A stretch of 64,000 nt of DNA from positions 992,001 through 1,056,000 of the forward strand of contig NZ_JBHSCZ010000002.1 in assembly GCF_042651465.1 (NCBI RefSeq), read 5' to 3'. The notes under the pieces were generated by a model. It did not search any database and was not told the origin of the DNA. It saw only the letters and a program-made list of their open reading frames with translations. How positions within the stretch are numbered: position 1 is the first letter of the stretch; each line of letters starts with the position of its first letter. This document shows positions 26,009 through 35,012 of this stretch, one piece after another. Source of the stretch: Ferruginibacter yonginensis. GTDB lineage: Bacteria > Bacteroidota > Bacteroidia > Chitinophagales > Chitinophagaceae. The position numbers and the translations under genes are program-made.

Positions 26009-29000
26009 CTAATTACTTACCAATACTTCTACCCATTTGCCCATACTATTTGCGGTGATGTTATTATTATACATAGCACTACAATTGGCGCCTGCTGCAT
26101 AATACCTACCAGCATAAGCTGCATTTAATTGTACATAGTAAGTGAGTGTTTCGCCTTGTTTAATATTGAAATATGTATACACCCTATCATCTCTCACATC
26201 TTGATAAGTACTGAACGATGATTTAAATGCGCTTTCACCATCCATCATTCGTGGGTTTAAAATTTCCCAGCCTGCAGGGAAAATAGTTGACAAAGCCATT
26301 TGTGTATACGTGCCACTTACGCCTGTATTTTTTACAGTTATTTTTGCAATAAAATCAGTGCCTTGGCTGAGCTTACTTACATCTATAGCCGTGCCATTTT
26401 GCGATATATAACTTACACTCATGCTCAAACCTGCGCTGTTACTTGCTTTGGTAGTGGTATCGCCTGTAAGTGGTTGCCCTTGTGTGATAATGCGTACATA
26501 CAATTGGTTGTTGCCTTTGTTCACCATACTTACCGTATTGCCTGTTTGCTTTAGAGCAACGGGCATTTGCTTTAAGTAACTAGCTATGTTTATGCTGTTT
26601 GTTTTACCATCAACCACTGCATTCACTATAATTTTACTGCCCGATGCATTTTTGCCACAATACTTTGCAATGGCTAATAAACTGTAGGCAGTAGTTTGTG
26701 TACTGTACCAATTATCTGATGCTAATTTACCTCCAATTATATTTACCATACTGGCTGCTTGTGATCGTTTGTTTAAGAGCGTAAGTGTTTCTAAAATAAG
26801 GGCTTCATCTCTCTCACTAGAGCCGTATGTAAAGCCTGCTTGTTTTACGATGGTACCACTCGTAGGTAAGCCACTTATTAAATCAAGAGCGGTATTGTCT
26901 TGTCCGGCTAGTTTGTATGCCGCTGCCAAGCGCCACTTTGCTTCATTAGATAAATATTTAAATTCTTTTAAACGGTTCATAGCACCTAACGCTGGTGCTT
27001 TTGCTAATGCTAGAGTATACAACCGATAGGCCTGTGCTAAATCGCCTCCATAAAAATTACTTGTGCTTGGTACCCACGTATTGGCTTTACCTGTTTGAAA
27101 TTGTTTCCATTGGTTTAGCAATTGATCGCCTACCACATACCCATTATTTTGAGCTTCTATTAAAAAATTTCCTGCGTATGAAGTACCCCAATCATCACTT
27201 TCGTTGGCACCTTGCCAATAACCAAAGCCACCATCAAATCGTTGAAATTGTTGAATTTTAGCAATGCCTGCTTTTACATTTTTATCGATCATTGCTTTTT
27301 GTACATCACTCAAATCAGTTAATTGATTTAATACCAATTGCGGAAATACTGATGAGGTAGTTTGCTCTATACAACCATGCGGATAAGTGATTAAATAATT
27401 CAATCGCTTTTGTAAATTCATAGCAGGTATGCTTGATATTTCAATAACTGAACTGCCTGCACTTGCTATACCAATGGGTTGTATAGTGGCATTCCATGTT
27501 TGGTTTGGTGCTAATGTAATAGCTTGTACATTACTAATAGTAGGGTTAGGGTTGTTCACATTTAACTCAATTTCATCAGTAGCTTTTTCAGTACCACTTG
27601 TAGCTAATACATTTATTTTACCGATACCTGTTATGTTTTTTACCCTTACATCAAAATAAGTTACTTGTTCACCAGTTTTTTCAAATACCAACGTTTGGGT
27701 ATTGTTGCCAATGATGTCAAAATAATTATTGGGTTGCAAACGCACACTTACATTTTTGATATTACGCTCCATCGCAAAAACGGTAACAGGTACTTTAATA
27801 ATTTCTGATGGTGCCAATACCCTTGGTAAAGTAGTAACAATCATCAATGGTTTTTTAACCGTTACCGTTTTTTCTGCAAAGCCATAACTTCCTTTGTGTG
27901 CAGCCACCACCATGGTTCTTACGGAGCCAATATAATTCGGCATCATAAAAGTTTGTGTTTGTTTTTGGCCACTGCCAATTGTAAACGGACCAAAATATTT
28001 CACCACAGGTTTAAAACGGTTGGCAGTTTTTTGCTTCACTGGACCAGCTTCTTCATCGCCCCCTATGGTTAATATTCTTTCTAAATCGCCTCCCCATGCG
28101 CCAATTACTTGGTCAAATAAATCGAAGCTTTTTACACCCAATGCTTCTCTTGCAAAAAATGCTGCATGTGGGTCAGGTGTTTTAAATCGGGTTAAATCGA
28201 GTAAGCCATCATCAACAACAGCAATGCAATACGTCATTTCTTTACCAGTTTTTTCACTCACGGTTACTGATACATTTGTTGCTGGTCTTACTGTTTCAGG
28301 CATACTTATTTGTGGCGTAAGTACGGTGTTTTTGTCAGATACAAACAATGGAATAGCACCATACATTCGTATAGGTAAATCATTAATGGTTTGTGCATGT
28401 GGCTGTAATAAGCTAACGTTGGCATATACATTAGGTGCCATATTCGCCTCTGCTTTTATGTTTACTGTTGTTTGCCCTTGGGTAGTTTCTTGCCAAAAAG
28501 TTTTCAAAACCTTGCTGCCACTTTCTATACTCACTAACATACGGCCACCTTTTGCTGAAGGTATGGTTAGTTTAATATTATCGCCTACATTATAGTTTGT
28601 TTTATCGCTACTAAATGATAACATACTGGCAGCAGATTGATCATCGTTACCTGAGCGACTTTGCCAACCGGGCTCATCTACATAAAAAGTTGTACCTGTT
28701 ATGTGGCCGCTCACTTTATCTTTTACTAATATTAAATACCTGCCCCATTCGTTGTTACCGGTTTTAAAACTCCAATTACCTTTGCCATTTTTTAAACTTA
28801 TATCATTTTTACTAATGAGTTTATTGTAATTGTCTTGCGTAAAGTTGCTGAGGTTATCACTTCCTTCATCCCACCACCAGCGCCACTGAATTTTATAAAA
28901 TTGTACTTCAACATCTTGAGCACCACTTAATGCATTGCCTTTACTATCAACATTTGCAATATCAACTGTATGTTGTTTGCCAGTAAGTAAGTAATTGAAA

Positions 29001-31618
29001 GGTTTTTCGCCAGTGGGTAATTTTATGCCTACGTATGTTTTGTACGGACTGTACTGCATGGTAATATTATCAATACTAAAACTACCACCAGGTTCAAATA
29101 CTTTTGTGAGTAATGATGCGGTTAACATGCCCGGGGCATTACCATCCACTTGAAAATCGGGCTTTATATTTGCATGTCCATTTTCATCTAACGTAGCATC
29201 AAAAATTACTTTTGTTTGGGTATTGTAATTAGACGTTGGATTATCAAAAGTAAAATCTTTAAAGTTTGTAAAAACAGTTTTTCGTGCATATAAAGAAGCT
29301 TCTACTTTTGCTTTTAAATTTTTTGCAGGCGTACCAAATAACCAATTACTGTTTAAACTGCCTTCGTTTAATGAGCCGTTGCCCAGCACTGCATCTTTTC
29401 CAAAATCGATATTTATTTTTAATCGATTAGGCATTACGGTTTCTATTTTTAATCGCTTTTCAAAAATAGCACCACCTACTTTTACTTGTACCAACCAATT
29501 ACCTGTTGGTGATGTAGCATCAGTAGTGGTTTTAAAAACATTGAAACCATCTTTGGCATTGGTTTGTAATATTTTTTTGTATAACTGACCTTGTGGTGTA
29601 AACAAACTAAATTCAACAGGAATATCGTTGGGTAAATTGCCGGTTTGGTCGGCAATAATACTGTTTATAAATAAGCTATCACCTGGTCGCCATACACCCC
29701 TTTCTCCAAAAATGAATCCTTTAATACCATTTTTAATAGCTTCACCACTAACATCAAACCTACTTAACGGTAAGGCATTGCCGTCATCTAATTTAAGGTA
29801 GCCTCTTTCAGCCCCTTTTTTAGCGATGAGTAAGTAAGGTTTTTGTTTGATATCGATGGTAGCAAATCCATCGCTGCTACTGCTTCCTTTGCCTATTACT
29901 TGCTGTTGATAATCGAGTACTAAAAGTTCAACAGAATTTAAAGGTTCGGTTGAAAGTATGCTACTCACTGCAACAATTAAGTTTTTATCGCCACCACGTT
30001 TTGCTGTTAAGCCTATGTTACTGGCTAAAATATTTCGGGTAGCCCATCTGTCTTTATTGTAATACGATTTACTTGTAGGGTCATCTCTGCGTTCCCAATT
30101 ATAACCGTTGGGGTAGTAGTTATCGTAATTATCCCAAAAGGCATCGTCATCATCAACACCGCTGGTATTATTGTAACTGTACTCATCTTCATAGCCTTCT
30201 TCATCTTCATTATTTTCATTATTTGCTGTAGTATCTACAGCAGTTTTTGAATACAATGAGTACGATGGTCTAAACCCAATGGTAACGCTGTAAATGGCGC
30301 CTGGTTCTGTTTTTAAAAATTTATCAATATCTAACGAAAAGCGTTGTTTGGTATGCAGGTCTAACGTTTTATCATCATCTAAACGCAATGTTTTTTGAAC
30401 AATTGGTTTTGCAACCCTTCGTAAATCTTCTTTACCACCCAAATCATTTTGTTGTAAAAATTGGGGTACATTGTTTTCAAATATTTTGATGATACTGATG
30501 TCAACTGCGTTTAAATTTATGGCATCAAATGGTAATACTAATTTACCTGATGTGGGTAAGATGTTGCCTTTGCCTAATATTTTTACAGATGGTTTGGTAT
30601 TTTCAAAAATGATGTTGCCCGTAAAGCCTGATGGTAAATTGTCGCCAAAATTATTTTTGATACCTGTATTTACATTTACTGTATAGTTACCTTCTAACGG
30701 CTTATCTGAATATAATTTTATTTCACTACCATTGATGCTGTACGATACATCTGGCTCATTGCTAATGTTTACAAGACCAAGTAAATCTTGCCCAATGGCA
30801 ATGGGGTCGCTTAATTGTATTGATGCGTATTGTTGTGTTTCGTTAACAGGCACAATGTTAAGTACTTTAAAGTCGCCCACTGCAGGCACTTCTAATGGTT
30901 GTTCGCCCTTTAGTTTAACATCTAATGCATCACCATCCCATTTCAACAACAAAGGTGTTGCTCCGTTTGCACTACGTTCAATATTATTGATGCTGTATTG
31001 GTGAATTTTGCTGTTATTATTGTGTTGCCAAACAATGTTGTATGATTTTGCATTTTGTTTTACGGACAATAATTTTTCTACAAGTTTACCATCTTCAACA
31101 TCTGCAGTGATAATACTTCCATTTAAAAACATCTTATTTTTTGTACCATCGCTCCGCAAACCATCGTTCGTTACTTTAAACGAAGGTTTGATAGTTTGAA
31201 AATTAAATTGTAGCTCGTTGAATTTTGATGGTACTTTAGTTGTTTTACCTAGTTTAAAATTTACTTTATATAATTGATCGGGTACTAAATTTTTTTCTGG
31301 TTTAAATTCAATAGTACGAGCATCAACCCAAGTTGCTTTTCCTTTTACTGATGGTGATAATTCAAAAATATTATCATCAACAGGTTGCCCAACAGTGTGT
31401 GTGGTGGCTGCTTCTGTTGAAAGTTGTACACGAATGCTACTTGTTTTTGAAATAACACCTGTTGTATAAGCTTCTACATATTTTGCGAAGGCAGGGTCAA
31501 CATCAATCCACTTATTGGATGATTTTTTACAACTAACAGCGATGATGGTTATTCCAAAAAAAATGACAATAAGCTTTGTAAAAATGTTGATGTTACTTTT
31601 GAATGATGAGGCGTACAT
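26009..31618 (-). CDS. Alpha-2-macroglobulin family lipoprotein (YfhM-like)
   Basis: A 1869-residue thioester protein; E. coli YfhM is about 1650. ATG 31618 gives MYASSFKSN and a signal ending in IIAVSC, a lipobox, so the mature protein is probably anchored to a membrane by lipidated cysteine. A TTG seven codons upstream is in frame but unlikely. Beta-rich macroglobulin domains follow, including RGVWRPGDSLFINSII (MG2-type, near 640). An acidic low-complexity segment near residue 470 (NNENNEDEEGYEDEYSY) is a likely linker. The A2M domain (YFGPFTIGSGQKQTQTFMMP, about 1205) and the thioester motif YPHGCIEQ follow, with C1416, then FDGGFGYWQG of the thioester-domain helices. Known bacterial relatives bind and inactivate attacking proteases in the periplasm. 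It is convergent with the plug-bearing A2M. Confidence 0.92.
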   Translation of the reverse strand: MYASSFKSNINIFTKLIVIFFGITIIAVSCKKSSNKWIDVDPAFAKYVEAYTTGVISKTSSIRVQLSTEAATTHTVGQPVDDNIFELSPSVKGKATWVDARTIEFKPEKNLVPDQLYKVNFKLGKTTKVPSKFNELQFNFQTIKPSFKVTNDGLRSDGTKNKMFLNGSIITADVEDGKLVEKLLSVKQNAKSYNIVWQHNNNSKIHQYSINNIERSANGATPLLLKWDGDALDVKLKGEQPLEVPAVGDFKVLNIVPVNETQQYASIQLSDPIAIGQDLLGLVNISNEPDVSYSINGSEIKLYSDKPLEGNYTVNVNTGIKNNFGDNLPSGFTGNIIFENTKPSVKILGKGNILPTSGKLVLPFDAINLNAVDISIIKIFENNVPQFLQQNDLGGKEDLRRVAKPIVQKTLRLDDDKTLDLHTKQRFSLDIDKFLKTEPGAIYSVTIGFRPSYSLYSKTAVDTTANNENNEDEEGYEDEYSYNNTSGVDDDDAFWDNYDNYYPNGYNWERRDDPTSKSYYNKDRWATRNILASNIGLTAKRGGDKNLIVAVSSILSTEPLNSVELLVLDYQQQVIGKGSSSSDGFATIDIKQKPYLLIAKKGAERGYLKLDDGNALPLSRFDVSGEAIKNGIKGFIFGERGVWRPGDSLFINSIIADQTGNLPNDIPVEFSLFTPQGQLYKKILQTNAKDGFNVFKTTTDATSPTGNWLVQVKVGGAIFEKRLKIETVMPNRLKINIDFGKDAVLGNGSLNEGSLNSNWLFGTPAKNLKAKVEASLYARKTVFTNFKDFTFDNPTSNYNTQTKVIFDATLDENGHANIKPDFQVDGNAPGMLTASLLTKVFEPGGSFSIDNITMQYSPYKTYVGIKLPTGEKPFNYLLTGKQHTVDIANVDSKGNALSGAQDVEVQFYKIQWRWWWDEGSDNLSNFTQDNYNKLISKNDISLKNGKGNWSFKTGNNEWGRYLILVKDKVSGHITGTTFYVDEPGWQSRSGNDDQSAASMLSFSSDKTNYNVGDNIKLTIPSAKGGRMLVSIESGSKVLKTFWQETTQGQTTVNIKAEANMAPNVYANVSLLQPHAQTINDLPIRMYGAIPLFVSDKNTVLTPQISMPETVRPATNVSVTVSEKTGKEMTYCIAVVDDGLLDLTRFKTPDPHAAFFAREALGVKSFDLFDQVIGAWGGDLERILTIGGDEEAGPVKQKTANRFKPVVKYFGPFTIGSGQKQTQTFMMPNYIGSVRTMVVAAHKGSYGFAEKTVTVKKPLMIVTTLPRVLAPSEIIKVPVTVFAMERNIKNVSVRLQPNNYFDIIGNNTQTLVFEKTGEQVTYFDVRVKNITGIGKINVLATSGTEKATDEIELNVNNPNPTISNVQAITLAPNQTWNATIQPIGIASAGSSVIEISSIPAMNLQKRLNYLITYPHGCIEQTTSSVFPQLVLNQLTDLSDVQKAMIDKNVKAGIAKIQQFQRFDGGFGYWQGANESDDWGTSYAGNFLIEAQNNGYVVGDQLLNQWKQFQTGKANTWVPSTSNFYGGDLAQAYRLYTLALAKAPALGAMNRLKEFKYLSNEAKWRLAAAYKLAGQDNTALDLISGLPTSGTIVKQAGFTYGSSERDEALILETLTLLNKRSQAASMVNIIGGKLASDNWYSTQTTAYSLLAIAKYCGKNASGSKIIVNAVVDGKTNSINIASYLKQMPVALKQTGNTVSMVNKGNNQLYVRIITQGQPLTGDTTTKASNSAGLSMSVSYISQNGTAIDVSKLSQGTDFIAKITVKNTGVSGTYTQMALSTIFPAGWEILNPRMMDGESAFKSSFSTYQDVRDDRVYTYFNIKQGETLTYYVQLNAAYAGRYYAAGANCSAMYNNNITANSMGKWVEVLVSN

Positions 31619-31691
31619 GATGGTAATTTTTAAAGGCAAAGGTTAAAAGTTGCCCATATAAATGTTACATTATTTTTTGATATTACAAAAC

Positions 31692-31720
31692 AAAAACCCT
31701 TAGCAATTTGCCAAGGGTTT
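31692..31720 (-). terminator. Rho-independent terminator after lysA
   Basis: AAACCCTT (31694-31701) pairs with AAGGGTTT (31713-31720), with GCA/TGC pairing inside. On the minus strand it continues into a T-rich run. It is 24 bp beyond the lysA stop. Confidence 0.75.
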
Positions 31721-31743
31721 ACATAAATTGATGAAAGCAAGTT

Positions 31744-32952
31744 TTATAATTCTTGTCCTCTTAATAAATCTTCAAAAACTTCTCTACGCCTAATTATTCT
31801 AGCATCGCCTTCTTCTATCATAATTTCGGCAGGTTTCAAGCGACTGTTAAAATTTGATGACATTTCAAAACCATAGGCGCCTGCATTATAAAATGCCAAA
31901 TAATCGCCTTCACGTACTTCGGGTAATGGTCTGTCCCAAGCAAAAGTATCTGTTTCACAAATATTGCCCACAATGGTATAAATACGTGATGTACCAAAGC
32001 TATTGCTTACATTTTCGATATGATGATAAGCATCGTACATCATTGGGCGAATGAGGTGGTTAAAGCCACTGTCAACCCCAACAAAAACTGCAGAAGTTGT
32101 TTGTTTAATAACATTGGCTTTCACAATTAAGTAACCGCATTGGCTTACGAGGTATTTACCAGGTTCAAACCACACTTGTAAATTTTTGCCAGTTTCTGCT
32201 TCAAAATTTTTGAAGGCTTCGGCTACTTTTTCTCCTAATAAATTTACATCGGTTTCTTTTTCGCCAGGTTGGTAAGGTACTTTAAAGCCACTACCTAAGT
32301 CAATATATTTTAAGTGAGGAAAATGAGTAGCCATGCTAAACATTACTTCTAAACCCTCTAAAAAAACGTTGATGTCTTTAATTTCGCTACCAGTATGCAT
32401 GTGAATACCTTCTACGTGTAAATCAGTAGCTTTTACAATACGTTCAATATGGCGTAATTGGTGAATAGAAATGCCAAATTTGCTATCAATATGTCCGGTT
32501 GAAATTTTATAATTGCCACCAGCCAATATGTGTGGGTTTAAACGAATACAAATGGGGTAGCTGTTGCCAAATTTATTACCAAATTGTTCAAGAATAGATA
32601 TGTTATCAATATTGATGTTTACACTCAATTCTTTTGCTGCTAAAATTTCTTCAAAGTCAACACAGTTGGGGGTATACAATATGTTAGATTTATCAAAACC
32701 TGCTAATAAACCTAATTTAACTTCGTTAATACTCACACAATCTAACGAGGCACCTAATTTATGTAGGTAGCGTAAAATATTAACATTGGTGAGCGATTTA
32801 CATGCATAAAATATCTTTGCATTACAGTTACGAAAAGCATGGGTTAATTTTTCGTATTGATGTTTAATACTATCTGATTGATAAACATACAATGGGGTGC
32901 CATACTGGTTGGCCAATTCGTTTAACTGTTGGTGTGAAAGATGATTTGTCAT
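31744..32952 (-). CDS. lysA: Diaminopimelate decarboxylase
   Basis: PLP-dependent decarboxylation of meso-diaminopimelate to lysine, the last step of the pathway. 402 residues from ATG 32952 (MTNHLSHQQL). Another ATG at 32988 lies inside the terminator hairpin of scpB and would add 12 residues, so I reject it. Motifs: FYACKSLTN with the PLP lysine, GIHMHTGSEI, YIDLGSGFKVPY, EPGKYLV (phosphate-binding), and CETDTFAWDRPLPEVREGD near the C-terminus with the substrate-binding cysteine. The size and the alanine-racemase-like fold with group IV decarboxylase motifs fit LysA. Arginine or carboxynorspermidine decarboxylases of the same fold are less likely given the CETDTF motif. Confidence 0.94.
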   Translation of the reverse strand: MTNHLSHQQLNELANQYGTPLYVYQSDSIKHQYEKLTHAFRNCNAKIFYACKSLTNVNILRYLHKLGASLDCVSINEVKLGLLAGFDKSNILYTPNCVDFEEILAAKELSVNINIDNISILEQFGNKFGNSYPICIRLNPHILAGGNYKISTGHIDSKFGISIHQLRHIERIVKATDLHVEGIHMHTGSEIKDINVFLEGLEVMFSMATHFPHLKYIDLGSGFKVPYQPGEKETDVNLLGEKVAEAFKNFEAETGKNLQVWFEPGKYLVSQCGYLIVKANVIKQTTSAVFVGVDSGFNHLIRPMMYDAYHHIENVSNSFGTSRIYTIVGNICETDTFAWDRPLPEVREGDYLAFYNAGAYGFEMSSNFNSRLKPAEIMIEEGDARIIRRREVFEDLLRGQEL

Positions 32953-32978
32953 TTTTTTTAGTTTATTTTTTTGATATA

Positions 32979-33009
32979 AAAAAAGCATTTCTTTTTGAGA
33001 AATGCTTTA
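32979..33009 (-). terminator. Rho-independent terminator after scpB
   Basis: AAAGCATTTCT pairs with AGAAATGCTTT around a short loop, followed on the minus strand by a T run. It separates scpB from lysA. Confidence 0.78.
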
Positions 33010-33032
33010 ATAATTAGTGGTACTAAAATATT

Positions 33033-33836
33033 TTAAGACACATTCTCTGGGTCAGTTTCGTTCTGTTTCTTTTGTTTTATTTCTTCAGTTTCTTCCATAT
33101 CAGTAGCATCAACAGTTAAGGTTGTATCTGTTGCAGTTACATTATTGGTATCATCCAAATTTTCATCAGTAACTAAGGCGTTGTCGCTGTTATTTTCATT
33201 AATTTCTGTAGTTGTTTCGTCTTCTTCAACAATTGCTTCGTTTCTATCAAACTCAATTTTACTTACTTCAGTTGCTTTCACTACTTCATCAAAAAACACT
33301 TCATTTATTTTGGGTAATTCATCAGCACTGTTAATGCCAAAATAATCCATAAATGATTTTGAAGTAGCATATATCAACGGTTTACCAACAGCATCTTCAT
33401 TACGACCGCTGATGATAATGAGTTCTTTCTCTAAAAGTTTTTGTACTGCATAATCGCAGTTTACACCACGTATACTTTCTATTTCACTTTTTGTGATAGG
33501 CTGTTTGTAAGCGATAATGCTTAACGTTTCAAGTGCAGCGGTAGAGAGGCGTTTAATGAATTTATCGCCATTAATTAATGCGACTGTTTTGTGGTACGCC
33601 GGCTTGGTTAAAAACTGCCAACCACCGCCACTTTGCTTTAATTCAAATGAGTAAAACTCAGCTTGGTATTTTTCTTTAATACCTTCAATGGCGGTTTCAA
33701 TTTGTTCAATATCGGCCCTATCTTCAATAAAACCCAATGCAGTATTGATTAGCTCTGTAATTTCAGCAGCTGATAAGGCTTTATCACTTGCAAAAATAAG
33801 CGCTTCAATATGCGGTATAATTTGAGATATTTCCAT
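33033..33836 (-). CDS. scpB: Segregation and condensation protein B
   Basis: A subunit of the SMC-ScpA-ScpB chromosome condensin. The first 170 residues form two winged helices: IEALIFASDKALSAAEI at the start, then STAALETLSIIAYKQPITKSEIESIRGVNCDYAVQKLLEKELI, the family's best-conserved block, then SGRNEDAVGKPLIYATSKSFMDYFG. From about 190 on there is an acidic, low-complexity tail rich in Asp, Glu, Asn and Thr that ends the 267-residue protein; such tails are common in Bacteroidota ScpB. No scpA is in the window. It follows atpG by 78 bp on the same strand and could share its transcript. Confidence 0.93.
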   Translation of the reverse strand: MEISQIIPHIEALIFASDKALSAAEITELINTALGFIEDRADIEQIETAIEGIKEKYQAEFYSFELKQSGGGWQFLTKPAYHKTVALINGDKFIKRLSTAALETLSIIAYKQPITKSEIESIRGVNCDYAVQKLLEKELIIISGRNEDAVGKPLIYATSKSFMDYFGINSADELPKINEVFFDEVVKATEVSKIEFDRNEAIVEEDETTTEINENNSDNALVTDENLDDTNNVTATDTTLTVDATDMEETEEIKQKKQNETDPENVS

Positions 33837-33914
33837 TTTTATTAATTACTGCAATTATTATTGAGTTGCAGGTAATAGCATTTAATATTTGTTATAAGAA
33901 AACGAGGTTGATTA

Positions 33915-34796
33915 TTAACCTTGTAATGCAGCTGCACCACTTACAATTTCAGTAAGTTCGGTTGTAATAGCTGCTTGTCTTGCACGGTTATAGCTAATTT
34001 TCAATGCTTTTAATAATTCGTTAGCGTTATCACTAGCCTTGTCCATAGCTGTCATACGTGCACCATGTTCGCTTGCATTACCATCTAACACAGCTTTGTA
34101 TAATTGTGTATTCAAAATTTTAGGCATCAATTCAGCAATCAACACTTCTTTACTAGGTTCAAAAATAAAGTCGCTGTTTTTATTTGAAGCAGTATTGGTT
34201 GCTTTTTTTATTGGTAAAAATTGCTCAGCAATATATTCTTGTGTAGCGGCATTTTTAAATTCGCTGTAAATAACTTCTACAGCATCTACCTCATTTTTTT
34301 CAAAGGCGTTCATTGCATAAGTAGCTGCTGCTTGTACTTTTTCAAAACTTAAACCTGAAAATATTTCCCAAAAACTGTCAATAACATTAAAGCCATTTTT
34401 TGTGAAATGTTCGTAACCTTTTTTACCAATTGGTAAAAAAGTTACGTTACCTTTTGCAAGTTGTGAGGCATATTTTTCTTTAGCTACCGATTTTGCAAGT
34501 TTTATTAAATTACTATTGTAACCACCACATAAACCTCTATCACTTGTTACTACAATAATCATCACTTTTTCAACGGTACGTTCTGCAGCTAATTTGTTGG
34601 TTAAATCACCCTCGGTACTACTCACAATATTGCTCAACATTTCTTGCAATTTTTGTGCGTAGGGGCGCATTTGTGTAATAGCATCTTGTGCACGACGTAA
34701 TTTTGCCGCACTCACCATTTTCATGGCTTTGGTTATTTGTTGTGTACTTTGAACACTTACTATTCGGTTTCTAACCTCTTTTAATGCACCACTCAT
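33915..34796 (-). CDS. atpG: F1F0 ATP synthase gamma subunit
   Basis: The central rotating stalk of F1. At 293 residues it has the normal length. The N-terminal helix LKEVRNRIVSVQSTQQITKAMKMVSAAKLRRAQ and the C-terminal helix MTAMDKASDNANELLKALKISYNRARQAAITTELTEIVSGAAAL are both the conserved coiled-coil ends. VTSDRGLCGGYNSNL is the family signature in the globular part. No other atp gene lies beside it: scpB is downstream, and secA diverges upstream. Gamma has thus been separated from the usual atpHAG order, or an atpA lies elsewhere. A good -33/-7 promoter precedes it. Confidence 0.96.
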   Translation of the reverse strand: MSGALKEVRNRIVSVQSTQQITKAMKMVSAAKLRRAQDAITQMRPYAQKLQEMLSNIVSSTEGDLTNKLAAERTVEKVMIIVVTSDRGLCGGYNSNLIKLAKSVAKEKYASQLAKGNVTFLPIGKKGYEHFTKNGFNVIDSFWEIFSGLSFEKVQAAATYAMNAFEKNEVDAVEVIYSEFKNAATQEYIAEQFLPIKKATNTASNKNSDFIFEPSKEVLIAELMPKILNTQLYKAVLDGNASEHGARMTAMDKASDNANELLKALKISYNRARQAAITTELTEIVSGAAALQG

Positions 34797-34836
34797 GCCT
34801 TAGTTATTTTTGTATTAGTAACTCAGTTTTAGGGCG

Positions 34837-34869
34837 CAAATGTACGGCAAAAGGGTTATATTTCACAAA
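34837..34869 (-). promoter_or_regulatory. Putative Bacteroidota-type promoter of atpG
   Basis: Minus strand: TTTG (34869-34866), 21 bases, then TACATTTG (34844-34837), an exact match to the TAnnTTTG -7 consensus, about 40 bp before the atpG ATG. The spacing is in the range used by the primary sigma factor of Bacteroidota. Confidence 0.6.
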
Positions 34870-34913
34870 ATTGAGGTTATTATAAGGTAATGCGCTACAA
34901 AAAAACTTATTTG

Positions 34914-34921
34914 TACATTTG
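34914..34921 (+). promoter_or_regulatory. Putative -7 element of the secA promoter
   Basis: TACATTTG matches TAnnTTTG exactly on the plus strand, about 90 bp before the secA start. I see no good TTTG -33 box at the expected distance, so confidence is limited. Confidence 0.35.
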
Positions 34922-35012
34922 CAACCCATGCCAATTTGGCTAACTGCGAATAGCAGCACCATATTTGACAAAGGCAATTATAAATAGAACATCACTATAT
35001 TAAAATATTTTT

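Noticed and set aside
25693..26058. 121-codon frame through the repeats between the A2M genes
   Set aside because: It consists of repeat, palindrome and repeat DNA and runs into the end of the minus-strand A2M gene; not a plausible gene.
28020..28595. 191-codon plus-strand frame inside the lipoprotein A2M gene
   Set aside because: Antisense shadow of coding sequence with no recognisable motif.
34925..34970. GCGAATAGCAGCA before secA as a degenerate repeat copy
   Set aside because: Short resemblance to subtype B blocks only; the terminal GGGGCT and the hairpin are absent.
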